DNA of 64,000 nt from an uncultured Negativicutes bacterium (GCA_900752195.1 CAADUJ010000012.1:62001-126000); one strand, 5' to 3'. Positions 33,745-42,689 are shown, numbered from the stretch's first letter. Made by a program: numbers and translations. The notes: generated from the letters alone by a model not told the origin.

Positions 33745-33777
33745 AAAAAACCGTAGCAGTACGGGAGACTGCTACGG
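33745..33777 (-). terminator. Intrinsic terminator of the porin gene
   Basis: On the minus strand a perfect 10-base stem CCGTAGCAGT / ACTGCTACGG is followed by six T, about 55 bases after the porin stop codon. Confidence 0.9.
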
Positions 33778-33831
33778 TCAGGCCTGACTATGTGGCTGTA
33801 CCACCTTTGCCACAAGATGTTCAGGCGTTAT

Positions 33832-35199
33832 TTAGAATAAAATCTGGAAGTGGACACGAGTCATTTCATTGGGATCGTCAGAACCGACTTTTGCGCGTGT
33901 GGCAAAGGATTGCATGACGCTCAGCTTCACGTTCTTAGCGACGATGTAATCGATACCGGCACCCCAGGTGCGTTGATTATCCATATCGTAGGAATAACGC
34001 CACGTAAAAGGATTACCGCCGATGAAGGCCCCGTCATCGATGTCTAAGTATTCGACCCAGGCGTCCCAGGTGCCTGGTGCTTGGAACAGGGCATTGCCGT
34101 ACTGGAGTTTGCCGATCCAGACGTCGCCGTAGTCATTGCCTTCTGCGTTCTCATATCCATCGTTGAAGGAAACTCGTTCGTAGTTGGCAAGAAGGCTCCA
34201 TTTGCCATGACGGAGAGTCGTAAAATAACCTGTCAGATCATCGACATAGAAGTTGCGATAGCGATTTCCTTCGGATAATTCAAAATGGTTGTAGTATACG
34301 CCGGCTTCGGAACGAGCCCATTTACCACCGCCAAAGAATACGTCTACTTCGCCGTAGCCGGTCTTGACACCTTCGTCAAGGTAGTCATAATAGGCATTGC
34401 CTTTAGGGCCTTTCATCCAGTCTGTAGTAGGCTTTTTCTTCGCTGTGAATTTGCCATAGCCTGCCGTGGCGGCTACTTTATCTGTATGATAGCGCAACTC
34501 GATGCCATCAAGGCCGTCGAAGTATTGGAACCCATAGGCATCGCGGCCAATGCGATAGACATCGTTACGACCGACGCTTAATTCCCACGTATTGCCGCCA
34601 AAGTTATAGTCGATCTTACCGAGGTCGAAGAAGGGGTTATCTGTGTCTTCTGAAGCGGCTGTATCGGAACCAAAAGGTTTAAAGCCCGTGCTAAGACCGA
34701 AGGATACTTTCGTGCGGTCATTGACCTGGCCTTGGGCGCGGATACGAAAACGGGTATCCCAGGAATTATCATTTTCCTTACCCCAATTCTTGTGTTGGTC
34801 AGGGGCCTGCTGATAGCGGAAACGGACGAAGGCGTCACCGTAAACGCGGATGTTGCCGACTTTGTTTTCCAGTGTGTCAACGCGAACGCCAAGACCTTTT
34901 AATTCATCAGCATATTCATCAGCCAATTTGTTAATCAGTGTCCGCTGTTCGACAGAAGCCTTATCCATATGGGCCATGGCTTTGGCTGTCATTTCGGCAG
35001 CTTCATATCGGGTGATAGGGCGATCACCCTGAAAATAGGTACCGTCCACGCCTTGAATGACGCCGGCATCGGCTAGTTCCTCGACGGATTGGTAGGCCCA
35101 GCTATCAATGGGGACATCGACAAAAGGGTTGGCTGCAAACGCCGTGGTGGCAGAAACGGCCATGACGGCGGCCAATGCAGTTACAACATTACGAACCAT
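33832..35199 (-). CDS. SLH-domain outer-membrane porin
   Basis: This 455-residue protein has a signal peptide (about 1-22, ending AFA-A), an SLH domain (about 24-80, FVDVPIDSWAYQSVEELADAGVIQG and YFQGDRPITRYEAAEMTAKAMAHM), a short coiled coil (about 85-118), and a beta-rich C-terminal half ending FQILF, as in 16-18-stranded porins. This layout is the OmpM type found in Negativicutes, in which the SLH domain grips polyamine-modified peptidoglycan to hold the outer membrane. ATG 35199 follows AGAAGGAGA by about 8 bases. It is a strong marker of the organism group. Confidence 0.93.
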   Translation of the reverse strand: MVRNVVTALAAVMAVSATTAFAANPFVDVPIDSWAYQSVEELADAGVIQGVDGTYFQGDRPITRYEAAEMTAKAMAHMDKASVEQRTLINKLADEYADELKGLGVRVDTLENKVGNIRVYGDAFVRFRYQQAPDQHKNWGKENDNSWDTRFRIRAQGQVNDRTKVSFGLSTGFKPFGSDTAASEDTDNPFFDLGKIDYNFGGNTWELSVGRNDVYRIGRDAYGFQYFDGLDGIELRYHTDKVAATAGYGKFTAKKKPTTDWMKGPKGNAYYDYLDEGVKTGYGEVDVFFGGGKWARSEAGVYYNHFELSEGNRYRNFYVDDLTGYFTTLRHGKWSLLANYERVSFNDGYENAEGNDYGDVWIGKLQYGNALFQAPGTWDAWVEYLDIDDGAFIGGNPFTWRYSYDMDNQRTWGAGIDYIVAKNVKLSVMQSFATRAKVGSDDPNEMTRVHFQILF

Positions 35200-35343
35200 G
35201 ATTTTAATCTCCTTCTCTCCTGTGCTGCTGCACATGAATACAATGAATGAACCTAATCTTTTTTTAGTATAGTACAAAAATTGTATGGTTGTATAGACGT
35301 CTTTGAAAATTTATTAAAAAGTTATACTTATTATAACAATACT

Positions 35344-35385
35344 AAAAAATACCTCTTGGAAGCAGGGCGTTCTAAGAGGTATTTT
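35344..35385 (-). terminator. Intrinsic terminator of the flavin-reductase gene
   Basis: On the minus strand AAAATACCTCTT pairs with AAGAGGTATTTT, with a T-run, just after the flavoprotein gene. Confidence 0.82.
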
Positions 35386-35390
35386 CTGTA

Positions 35391-35963
35391 CTACATCGTA
35401 ATAGATCTTGCAAAGTTTCTAGCATGGGCAGCTTTCTTGTCGTCCATGAAGACTGTGTGATATCCAAGATGTCGTTCGGTGAACATAGAAAGGTAATTCA
35501 GCTTGGAATGTTTGCAATAGCGGCGGATTCCTTCTTCAAAAAGATCAGCTCCATTTTCAGGCTTATACCCACAGGTGACAAAGAGCGCTAACTTTTTTCC
35601 TTCCCAAATAGAAGGACCTATTTTTTCGCCATAGTATTTATTGAAACCGTACACAAAGCGGTCCAATACGTTTTTCATAGGTCCCGTACAGTACCAGGAA
35701 TAAATTGGTGTCGCCAAGACGAGAATATCGCTGGCATATACATCGTCGGCAATGGATTTCAAATCATCTGGACGGACGCAGGAAAAGGTGGTCCAATCCT
35801 TTTGACAGGCCCGACAGGCAATACAAGAATCGATTTTCTTATCATACAGCCAGTGGATTGTATAGGAATGACCAAGTTTTTTTAATTCATCACAGAATGG
35901 GGCAAGACACTGTGCCGTATTTCCGTTTTTACGAGGACTTCCCATGAGAATGGAAATGTTCAT
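35391..35963 (-). CDS. NADPH-dependent FMN reductase / flavodoxin-like protein
   Basis: This 190-residue protein has the flavodoxin-like fold of the iron-sulfur flavoprotein/FMN reductase group. Key parts are the FMN-phosphate loop LMGSPRKNGNTAQCL near the N-terminus, a cysteine cluster CIACRACQK (about 48-56) that could bind an iron-sulfur cluster or be redox active, and ATPIYSWYCTGPMKNVLDRF. The start ATG 35963 follows GGAGGTG by 8 bases; an earlier GTG lies inside that site. It is between the sirtuin gene and the porin gene, with its own terminator. Partner unknown. Confidence 0.85.
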   Translation of the reverse strand: MNISILMGSPRKNGNTAQCLAPFCDELKKLGHSYTIHWLYDKKIDSCIACRACQKDWTTFSCVRPDDLKSIADDVYASDILVLATPIYSWYCTGPMKNVLDRFVYGFNKYYGEKIGPSIWEGKKLALFVTCGYKPENGADLFEEGIRRYCKHSKLNYLSMFTERHLGYHTVFMDDKKAAHARNFARSITM

Positions 35964-35987
35964 GTTATCTGCCACCTCCGAAAACGA

Positions 35988-36710
35988 TTACACCGTAATA
36001 TGGCGAAAGACCTCCCCGATAGGATCATGGAGAACTAAATCTGCCTGGCTGTCCATATCGGTGGTAGATTTATTGATGAGGACGAGCTTATTGCCACGGT
36101 AGTAGCGGACGAGACCTGCTGCAGGGTAGACGACGAGACTCGTGCCGCCAATGATGAGCATATCGGCATGGCTGATGTAATAAAGCGATTGTTCGATGAC
36201 ATCATTGTCGAGGCCTTCTTCATAGAGGACGACATCTGGTTTGATGATGCCGCCACAAGCATCGCATTTGGGAATGCCATCGGCTTTTTTCATGTATTGG
36301 GCATCAAAGAATTTATGACATTTCTGACAGAAATTACGATGGACGCTGCCGTGGAGCTCTAAGACGTTCTTGCTGCCAGCTTTTTGATGGAGACCATCAA
36401 TATTCTGTGTCACGATAGCTCGGACTTTACCAGCTTTTTCCAACTCAGCCAGCTTGATATGAGCCATGTTGGGCTGCGCATCTAAGGCGAGCATCTTATC
36501 CTGGTAAAAGCGATAAAATTCTTCTGGTTTCTGTGTAAAGAAGGTATGGCTCAGAATCGTTTCTGGTGGATAGTCGTACGTTTGGTTGTACAGGCCATCG
36601 GTGCTGCGAAAATCGGGAATACCGCTTTCTGTAGATACACCGGCACCGCCAAAGAATACAATATTATTCGATTTGTTGACCATTTCGACGAATTGATCGA
36701 TTGCTGTCAT
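35988..36710 (-). CDS. cobB: NAD-dependent protein deacylase (sirtuin, CobB-like)
   Basis: This 240-residue sirtuin removes acyl groups from protein lysines with NAD. It shows GAGVSTESGIPDFRS (about 22-36), TQNIDGLHQKAG, the catalytic His in LELHGSV, four zinc cysteines in CQKC and CDAC, and IIGGTSLVVYPAA. All expected residues are kept, and the length matches class U/III bacterial sirtuins. It is followed at 24 bases by the flavoprotein gene. An acetyltransferase gene elsewhere in the window (near 13.7 kb) is not clearly related. Confidence 0.94.
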   Translation of the reverse strand: MTAIDQFVEMVNKSNNIVFFGGAGVSTESGIPDFRSTDGLYNQTYDYPPETILSHTFFTQKPEEFYRFYQDKMLALDAQPNMAHIKLAELEKAGKVRAIVTQNIDGLHQKAGSKNVLELHGSVHRNFCQKCHKFFDAQYMKKADGIPKCDACGGIIKPDVVLYEEGLDNDVIEQSLYYISHADMLIIGGTSLVVYPAAGLVRYYRGNKLVLINKSTTDMDSQADLVLHDPIGEVFRHITV

Positions 36711-36750
36711 AATACCAGCTCCTTTCTCACTATATGTCTATTATAATCCA

Positions 36751-37242
36751 TTATAAATCAAATTGCTCATTTAAAAGTGATAGTCCTGTTGCGGTTTTAC
36801 AAAAGGTATCGCGGAAATGACGGATGGCATCTGGTTTCAAGTTGTCTTCATAAGCATTGACGAGGAAATCTGCTTCAATGAGAATCTGATAATCTCGGCC
36901 GTCGATAGCGGTATAGGTGTGGTGATGGCCGATGAGATAGGCGACACGATCTATCAAGGGTCCGGGGCAGTTGAATTCTTCCAATATGGCCCGGGCGATG
37001 GCAGGCCCTTCTGATTCCTGATATTTCCCTGCCGAGCTACCGTATTTTTTTTCGGCTTCATGAATGCCGATATCGTGGAGGATAGCGGCAACGCGCAGCG
37101 TTTCAAGCTCCTGCGGCGCAAGGCCTTCAAGCTGACCAATTATATCAGCATACGTGTAGACTTTTAAAAAGTGCTGTATCCGTCGAGCATCGCCATGGTC
37201 ATAGGCCATGGCCCGTGTAATCAATTCGGGTATAGTCATCAT
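36751..37242 (-). CDS. HD-domain phosphohydrolase
   Basis: This 163-residue HD-superfamily protein has the metal ligands H...HD...H...D in RIQHFLKVYTYADIIG, AAILHDIGIHEAEKKYG, YLIGHHHTY and LIEADFLVNAY. It resembles the small stand-alone HD proteins annotated as phosphohydrolases in Firmicutes; substrate unknown, nucleotides are likely. It begins with tandem ATGs. It is separated from the sirtuin gene by about 40 bases, in the same direction, so co-transcription is possible. Confidence 0.82.
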   Translation of the reverse strand: MMTIPELITRAMAYDHGDARRIQHFLKVYTYADIIGQLEGLAPQELETLRVAAILHDIGIHEAEKKYGSSAGKYQESEGPAIARAILEEFNCPGPLIDRVAYLIGHHHTYTAIDGRDYQILIEADFLVNAYEDNLKPDAIRHFRDTFCKTATGLSLLNEQFDL

Positions 37243-37571
37243 ATAAAACCCCTTTCATCTGTGAAACCCCTTCATCTTCATAGTAGAAACCTTCTATGTA
37301 TACCGTATTATATACGAATCGACCAGACTGTGCTACAAAAAAATATAAACCATTGCTATAGAGAGTTCCTCTATGGGGAGTAGAAAAAAAGTTTATGTTA
37401 TTTCTTAATGAGAAAAATGGTTTTCATATATTGACAAAGAAGAGCACCTTTAGTATTATTTATGTAACAATTGTATATTATTATAAGGCAATGTTGTCCT
37501 GTGTAAATTGATTATACTGTATTTATGCATTCTTTGATACACAGGCATGCCACAGGGAGGAGGGGCTCGCT
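37243..37571. promoter_or_regulatory. Intergenic region with promoter of the first AGCS symporter
   Basis: This 329-base gap holds TTGACA (37431-37436) and TATTAT (37454-37459), 17 bases apart, on the plus strand. The leader from about 37466 contains CCTGTGT (37499-37505), which can pair with ACACAGG (37540-37546) or with CACAGG next to the ribosome-binding site AGGGAGGAGG. That gives two alternative pairings of the same strand and could affect translation. I see no gene or known riboswitch here. Confidence 0.55.
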
Positions 37572-38975
37572 ATGATGCCCATATTGGATTATTTAGATGG
37601 TATTTTATACTATCCTATTCTCATTGTTGTCTTGACCTTGGCAGGGGTATATTTTACAATCCGCACAGGGTTTATTCAGTTCCGTATGTTTGGCGAATCG
37701 ATTTCCGTCATCATGGAAAAACCACAGAAGCCCGGTGCTATTTCCTCGTTCCAGGCGCTTATGGTTTCGACGGCATCCCGTGTCGGTACCGGTAACATCA
37801 TCGGCGTATCTACGGCCATTTGCCTAGGCGGTCCCGGGTCGGTGTTCTGGATGTGGGTCCTTGCCATTGTCGGTGGCGCCAGTGCCTTTATTGAAAGCAC
37901 GTTAGCCCAGATTTATAAACGGCGTGATGAAGCGGGCGGCAGTTATGGCGGCCCGGCCTACTACATCGAATCGGCTCTCCATTCCAGGGGACTGGCTGTG
38001 GCCTTTGCTTTTTTCCTCGTGTTGACGTATGGTTTTGGTTTCAACCTCTTGGCTTCGTATAACCTGCAGTCTACGTTTGCTGCGTATTCCTTCTATAATC
38101 CCGATGTAACGCCGTGGATTATCGGTGCCGTGCTGGCTATTCTCGTCGGTGAATGTATCATGGGAGGCGGCAAACGTATCGTCAAGGTTACATCTATTCT
38201 CGTCCCTCTCATGGGCGTCGTATATATTGCAGCCGCTGTGATTACTATCCTTTTGAACCTCAGTTTATTACCACATGTATTTGGCCTTATCTTTGCAGAT
38301 GCCTTTGATTTTCAGTCCATCATGGGTGGTATTTCCGGTTCTTGCTTAGTCTATGGTATCAAACGCGGTCTCTATTCGAACGAAGCCGGCATTGGTTCAG
38401 CTCCGAATGCAGCTGCTTCTGCTGATGTCAGTCATCCTGTCAAGCAGGGGCTGGTACAGATGCTTTCCGTATTCATCGATACCCTTCTCATCTGCTCGGC
38501 TACAGCTTTCCTGTGCCTTGCATCGGGTACGCCTATCACGAAAGATGTCGCAGGCGCTCTCTATGTACAGAACGCCGTTACGACCGTGTTTGGTACATTT
38601 GGCCCAATCTTGATTACAGTCTGCATGGTACTCTTCGCATTCTCTACGCTTATTGGCAATCTGTTCTATGTAGATAACTGCCTGACATTCCTCAATAAAA
38701 AGGTACCGAGCAATACGTTCATGCTTATTTATCGCATCATTGCTTCGCTTATCATCTTTGTCGGTGCAGGTATGTCCATGGCTGCTGCGTGGGATATTGC
38801 TGATATTACAATGGCGTTCATGTGTCTCATCAACATTCCTTCCATCATTGCTCTCGGCGGCGTGGCCTTGAAGGCAATGAAAGATTATGAAAAGCAGAAA
38901 AAGGCCGGTGTCAATCCTGTATTTAAAGCTGCCGATATAGGCTTAGATACGGAAAAACTCGACTTCTGGAAATAA
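37572..38975 (+). CDS. Sodium:alanine (AGCS family) symporter
   Basis: This 467-residue membrane protein belongs to the alanine/glycine:cation symporter family, importing a small neutral amino acid with sodium or protons. Family motifs include GAISSFQALMVSTASRVGTGNIIGVSTAICLGGPGSVFWMW (about 56-95), GGPAYYIESAL and KRGLYSNEAGIGSAPNAAASADVSHPVKQG (about 262-291). It is preceded by AGGGAGGAGG. A second AGCS symporter, with the same motif layout but different sequence, lies at 60.5 kb. Substrate inferred from the family; serine or glycine is also possible. Confidence 0.92.
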   Translation: MMPILDYLDGILYYPILIVVLTLAGVYFTIRTGFIQFRMFGESISVIMEKPQKPGAISSFQALMVSTASRVGTGNIIGVSTAICLGGPGSVFWMWVLAIVGGASAFIESTLAQIYKRRDEAGGSYGGPAYYIESALHSRGLAVAFAFFLVLTYGFGFNLLASYNLQSTFAAYSFYNPDVTPWIIGAVLAILVGECIMGGGKRIVKVTSILVPLMGVVYIAAAVITILLNLSLLPHVFGLIFADAFDFQSIMGGISGSCLVYGIKRGLYSNEAGIGSAPNAAASADVSHPVKQGLVQMLSVFIDTLLICSATAFLCLASGTPITKDVAGALYVQNAVTTVFGTFGPILITVCMVLFAFSTLIGNLFYVDNCLTFLNKKVPSNTFMLIYRIIASLIIFVGAGMSMAAAWDIADITMAFMCLINIPSIIALGGVALKAMKDYEKQKKAGVNPVFKAADIGLDTEKLDFWK

Positions 38976-38987
38976 GACGTAACGCAT

Positions 38988-39038
38988 CAGGGTCGTACCT
39001 AAAAGTGATACATTGCTTTTAGGTACGACCCTGTTTTT
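38988..39038 (+). terminator. Intrinsic terminator
   Basis: CAGGGTCGTACCTAAAAG pairs with CTTTTAGGTACGACCCTG around a 9-base loop and is followed by five T. Confidence 0.92.
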
Positions 39039-39136
39039 GTATAAATCAGGTACATCCCGAGGAGAATCAGGTTCCAGATCAAGGACAAGGGGACATAAAG
39101 GGGAAGATAAATTTTATTTCTCTCACAGGAAATTTC

Positions 39137-39145
39137 TGCTATAAT
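39137..39145 (+). promoter_or_regulatory. Extended -10 promoter element
   Basis: TGCTATAAT is a full extended -10 motif, about 40 bases before the exported-protein gene. The -35 region is weak, as usual for extended -10 promoters. Confidence 0.5.
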
Positions 39146-39185
39146 AAGCGGTGAGTCAGATTTTCTTTTAAAGGAGCAGATTCAT

Positions 39186-39671
39186 ATGATAAAAAAAATA
39201 GCCACAGCACTCATGGTGTTTGCCGCTTGGGGCTGTACCCTTGCGTCTGCTATGTTCTTTGATGATAATCCCCGCTACATTCAGGTCGGGCATAATGAAA
39301 CGACAGAATCCTATTTGGATACAAGTTCCATCAGTTCTATTCGATATGACCCGCCGTATTATATTATTCGCGGTACTGTCGTGACCTATGACTTTTCACG
39401 TAACCTGGCCATAGGCTATGAAAATAATTTCTTTTATAATTTTACAGCTCAGACTGTCAAGACCCAGACCTTGTCGACGACCATGTACGATGGAAAGGGC
39501 AATCCTTCATCTCAGAGCATCAATCCTGATCCGGAAGTAGCTGATACGGATCGGTATTCCGTCAATGGGAAGGCTGCAGACAAAGCCTTTTTCAATTGTT
39601 ATAGCATGACTTTTTACCATAGCTTTGACAGTAAAAAATCTTCTACGAAAGGATCCGGTGTGAATGGATAA
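39186..39671 (+). CDS. Small exported protein, unrecognised
   Basis: This 161-residue protein has a signal peptide (about 1-22, ending ASA-M, with one Cys inside) and a mature part rich in Tyr, Ser and Thr (PPYYIIRGTVVTYDFSRN, FFYNFTAQTV). The pattern fits a small beta-structured envelope protein of a kind common in Veillonellaceae, but I cannot assign a family. It starts behind AAAGGAGCAG and its last codons overlap the start of the pseudo-exonuclease gene by 8 bases, so the two are translationally coupled. Confidence 0.7.
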   Translation: MIKKIATALMVFAAWGCTLASAMFFDDNPRYIQVGHNETTESYLDTSSISSIRYDPPYYIIRGTVVTYDFSRNLAIGYENNFFYNFTAQTVKTQTLSTTMYDGKGNPSSQSINPDPEVADTDRYSVNGKAADKAFFNCYSMTFYHSFDSKKSSTKGSGVNG

Positions 39672-40626
39672 TCTTTTGCATATAGGTGGCATGATTGTGA
39701 CGGCTCTTTTTGTTGCAGCTGTTATCTACTCGTTGTTTATGGCTCTGCGACGGCATCAAATGAAGCGCAAGGCTGAAAAAGCCGTTGCAAACAGAGTACA
39801 TGTACAGGTGAAAAACCTTCATGATTTTGATATATTGCCGACGTATGGATATTATAAGTATCCCTTGGGCGATATTGCCTATACGCGGCGACATCCTTTG
39901 AAGTATACGGCTGTGTCCTTAGCGCTGGCAACGGAACAGCCGTATTCGATTTACCTTTTAGGCGTCGCTTCTTTTGATGCAGGTAAACTCGTGTCACAGC
40001 ACTACTTTTATATCCAGCCGCCAGAAAATGATTTATCTCATGTCAAGCATGCAGATGTGACCTGGAATCTACTGTCCAAGGCGGATGAATTTGGCGAATA
40101 TTGGCAGGCTGGCATGAAAGATCTCTTCATCGGAAAGATACTCGTCTGTGACAACGCGCCTTTCGTCATCGGTTGCATTACCCATGCCCTTACGATCTAC
40201 GGTATTGATGTACCGATGTTCCGCTTCATTGATACTAGGGAAATGGCCAAGAAGTTGTACCGCTTCCCATCACATAAGCTCGAAGACATATGTGAAGAAC
40301 TCCATATCGATATAGAGCCGGGAAACTGCATCAGCGAAGCTCGTGCCCTTGGCCAATTCTACTATCAGACTTGTAAGGATTATCCGATGTATGTACCTCG
40401 TGTGGGCTATGTCGGTGGTACGCCTTCGGAAGAGGAAGTAGAAGCCGGCCTTATTTCCGTCGTCGAACGGGAAGAGAAGAAGCCTGATGAAATGTTCGAA
40501 TTCCAGCCTGTCGATATGAATCTCATCAAGGAACTTATCGATAAAAAATACATCGAACCTGGCGAAGTAGAAGGAACGTATTATGCCACCGATGCAGGGC
40601 TTGATTTTTCAGAACAGTTACCGTAA
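39664..40626 (+). CDS. Membrane-anchored DnaQ-like protein with lost catalytic residues
   Basis: This 320-residue protein begins with one hydrophobic helix (about 8-27) and a basic stretch, so it is membrane-anchored. Residues about 80-235 follow the outline of DEDDh 3'-5' exonucleases: LVSQHYFYIQPP, KILVCDNAPFVIG, FIDTREMAKKLYRFPSHKLEDICEELHI. The catalytic residues are gone: the first-motif Asp and Glu are Ser85 and Ala87, the second-motif Asp is Val168, and the last-motif His/Asp positions are Gly220 and Glu225. It is probably a binding or structural protein. It overlaps the exported-protein gene by 8 bases. Confidence 0.7.
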   Translation: MDNLLHIGGMIVTALFVAAVIYSLFMALRRHQMKRKAEKAVANRVHVQVKNLHDFDILPTYGYYKYPLGDIAYTRRHPLKYTAVSLALATEQPYSIYLLGVASFDAGKLVSQHYFYIQPPENDLSHVKHADVTWNLLSKADEFGEYWQAGMKDLFIGKILVCDNAPFVIGCITHALTIYGIDVPMFRFIDTREMAKKLYRFPSHKLEDICEELHIDIEPGNCISEARALGQFYYQTCKDYPMYVPRVGYVGGTPSEEEVEAGLISVVEREEKKPDEMFEFQPVDMNLIKELIDKKYIEPGEVEGTYYATDAGLDFSEQLP

Positions 40627-40640
40627 CCGTTATATCTTTG

Positions 40641-40673
40641 CCCTGTAATGATTTTTATCGTTACAGGGTTTTT
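40641..40673 (+). terminator. Intrinsic terminator
   Basis: CCCTGTAATGA pairs with TCGTTACAGGG (one G-T pair) and is followed by five T, shortly before cobU. Confidence 0.88.
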
Positions 40674-40692
40674 CGTATCGTAAGGAGAATCT

Positions 40693-41271
40693 ATGGCCAC
40701 CATTGTATTAGTCACTGGCGGCGCTCGCAGTGGTAAGAGCGCTTTTGCCGAAGCCTACTGTCGTTCACTTTCCGAACGGCCTGTATATATCGCTACGTCT
40801 ATCGTAGCAGATGAAGAAATGGCCCAACGCGTACAATCTCATCGTGCCCGGCGGGGGACGGAATGGACGACTTTGGAAGTACCGCGTCATATAGAGTCAG
40901 GAATCGAAGAAGCGTTTTCTTTAGGGTCTGTCGTCCTTGTCGATTGTGTGACCCTTTATATGTCAACATACTTGTACGATCATCGGGATGAAGAAAGTCG
41001 AACCAGTATAGAAGGGGCACTTCGTGAATGGGATGCTGTTCTATCCCATATACGGAGGGAAAAGAAGGAAAAGACAGTCGTCTTTGTAACGAACGAACTG
41101 GGAAATGGTATCGTTCCCATGGATGCATTGTCACGGCAGTACCGTGACATGGTAGGCCTTATTAACCAACGTATTGCCAAGGCGGCGACACGCGTGTTTT
41201 TGACGGTTTCTGGTATTACGACAGAATTGAAAGCTCGCCAATTCATCATAGAGGAGCAATGTCATGACTAG
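40693..41271 (+). CDS. cobU: Adenosylcobinamide kinase / adenosylcobinamide-phosphate guanylyltransferase
   Basis: This 192-residue bifunctional enzyme phosphorylates and guanylylates adenosylcobinamide in nucleotide-loop assembly of cobalamin. It has the P-loop TGGARSGKSAFAE (about 8-20), the family segment RPVYIATSIVADEEM, HRARRG and FVTNELGNGIVPMDALSRQYRDMVGLINQ. It begins behind AAGGAGAA and overlaps cobS by 8 bases. Together with cobS and the CobC-like phosphatase it forms the final cobalamin assembly block. The precorrin-2 needed upstream comes from the cobA-hemD fusion. Confidence 0.95.
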   Translation: MATIVLVTGGARSGKSAFAEAYCRSLSERPVYIATSIVADEEMAQRVQSHRARRGTEWTTLEVPRHIESGIEEAFSLGSVVLVDCVTLYMSTYLYDHRDEESRTSIEGALREWDAVLSHIRREKKEKTVVFVTNELGNGIVPMDALSRQYRDMVGLINQRIAKAATRVFLTVSGITTELKARQFIIEEQCHD

Positions 41272-42013
41272 TTTTCTCATTGCGCTACAATTTTTGTCCC
41301 GTATTCAGCTGGCAAAACAGTCGGTCTGGACAGAAGAGGATTTTGGCCGGTCCCTTTGCTGGTTTCCCATAGTCGGTACCATCATCGGCGCCCTGCTTTA
41401 TGGTTTCTGGCTTCTGTTGTCTCACGTCTTTACCGGTGGTACCCTTTCGGTACTTATCGTCGCTTTTTGGTATGGCCTGACAGGTGGTCTCCATGCTGAC
41501 GGATTCATGGATACGGCCGATGGCTTGTTTTCCGCACGCAGTCGTGAGAGAATGCTGGAAATTATGAAAGACAGTCGTGTCGGATCCAATGGCGTCATGG
41601 CCTTTTTCTTTTTGGCATTGCTTAAAATATGTTTTACTGCTACTATGGAAGAGTCAGCCTATATGCTGTGCCTCGTGGCCATACCGACAGCTGCACGCTA
41701 TGGTACACTCATTAGCGTCCTTGAATTCCCGTATGCCCGCCAGAATGGAATGGGAAAGGCCTTTGCCACGTATGCGAGACCGTATACACTGGTATGGGGA
41801 TTTTTGGCTGCTCTCGTGCCACTTCTATGTATCCATGAGGTGTATTTCGTGCTCTTAGGTGCGGCTATGGCAACTGCGTTAGTGGCTAATACATACATTA
41901 CGAAATGCCTCGGCGGCGTGACCGGTGATACCTATGGCGCTGTCACTGAATTGACAGAGCTCGTCCTCCTTGGCATTTGTGCCGCATTATCGTCTATATA
42001 CATTCCCTTTTAG
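41264..42013 (+). CDS. cobS: Adenosylcobinamide-GDP ribazoletransferase (cobalamin synthase)
   Basis: This 249-residue membrane enzyme joins adenosylcobinamide-GDP with alpha-ribazole to form cobalamin. The conserved block is GLHADGFMDTADGLFSARSRERMLEIMKDSRVGSNGVMA (about 73-111), including the Asp-rich metal site, and the C-terminal TYITKCLGGVTGDTYGAVTELTE. Several hydrophobic helices fit its inner-membrane place. It overlaps cobU by 8 bases. Confidence 0.94.
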   Translation: MTSFLIALQFLSRIQLAKQSVWTEEDFGRSLCWFPIVGTIIGALLYGFWLLLSHVFTGGTLSVLIVAFWYGLTGGLHADGFMDTADGLFSARSRERMLEIMKDSRVGSNGVMAFFFLALLKICFTATMEESAYMLCLVAIPTAARYGTLISVLEFPYARQNGMGKAFATYARPYTLVWGFLAALVPLLCIHEVYFVLLGAAMATALVANTYITKCLGGVTGDTYGAVTELTELVLLGICAALSSIYIPF

Positions 42014-42021
42014 GAGGTTTT

Positions 42022-42681
42022 ATGATTACGTTATATCTTGTCCGTCACGGCGAAACAGAAGGAAATGCGAAGCGTTGGTTCCAAGGGGCTACGGATGTCC
42101 CTTTGAATGAAAGAGGTTTGGAACAGGCCCGCCGCCTCGGTGCATTTTTGAAAGATGTTCATCTCGATGCCATTTATACGAGCCCCCTGATCCGGGCTGC
42201 GACGACGGCGAAAGCCGTAGCAGAGCCCCATGGAATGAAGCCGGTCTTGTGTCCGGAATTACGGGAAATCAGCTTTGGCGTCTGGGAATGTCATACGTAT
42301 GATGAAATCACGACACTATGGCCCGGTGAAATGGAGGCTTTTTATGAATCAAACGGGACCTTGCGGGCACGCGGCGGAGAATCGTTCCTTGAAGTTCGTG
42401 ACAGAGTGACCCAAAAGACGAAAGAAATCCTGGCCTCTCATAAAGATGGAGATCGTATTATGATCGTCTCTCACGGCGCTGCTATCCGCTGTCTCCTCTT
42501 TGGTCTGCTGGAACTTGATTTTCGGCAGCTCTGGTGCTTTCAACAATATAATACGGCCTTTACGGTGTTGGAATATTACGGTAACCGTAGTGTTATGACG
42601 CTCATGAACTGCACGCAGCATCTCGACGGGATGGAAGGGTATGAGCCTCAGTGGATCGGTGGACAACACTCCGTCATGTAG
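42022..42681 (+). CDS. cobC: Histidine phosphatase, probable alpha-ribazole phosphatase
   Basis: This 219-residue enzyme of the phosphoglycerate-mutase-like superfamily has the phospho-histidine motif LVRHGETEGN (about 5-14) and the second catalytic His in MIVSHGAAIRCLL. Its place after cobU and cobS suggests removal of phosphate from alpha-ribazole phosphate. ATG 42022 follows TAGGAGG by about 5 bases. The family has many phosphatases of other substrates, so the symbol rests on context. A pseudouridine synthase gene follows at 8 bases. Confidence 0.82.
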   Translation: MITLYLVRHGETEGNAKRWFQGATDVPLNERGLEQARRLGAFLKDVHLDAIYTSPLIRAATTAKAVAEPHGMKPVLCPELREISFGVWECHTYDEITTLWPGEMEAFYESNGTLRARGGESFLEVRDRVTQKTKEILASHKDGDRIMIVSHGAAIRCLLFGLLELDFRQLWCFQQYNTAFTVLEYYGNRSVMTLMNCTQHLDGMEGYEPQWIGGQHSVM

Positions 42682-42689
42682 GAGGCGCC

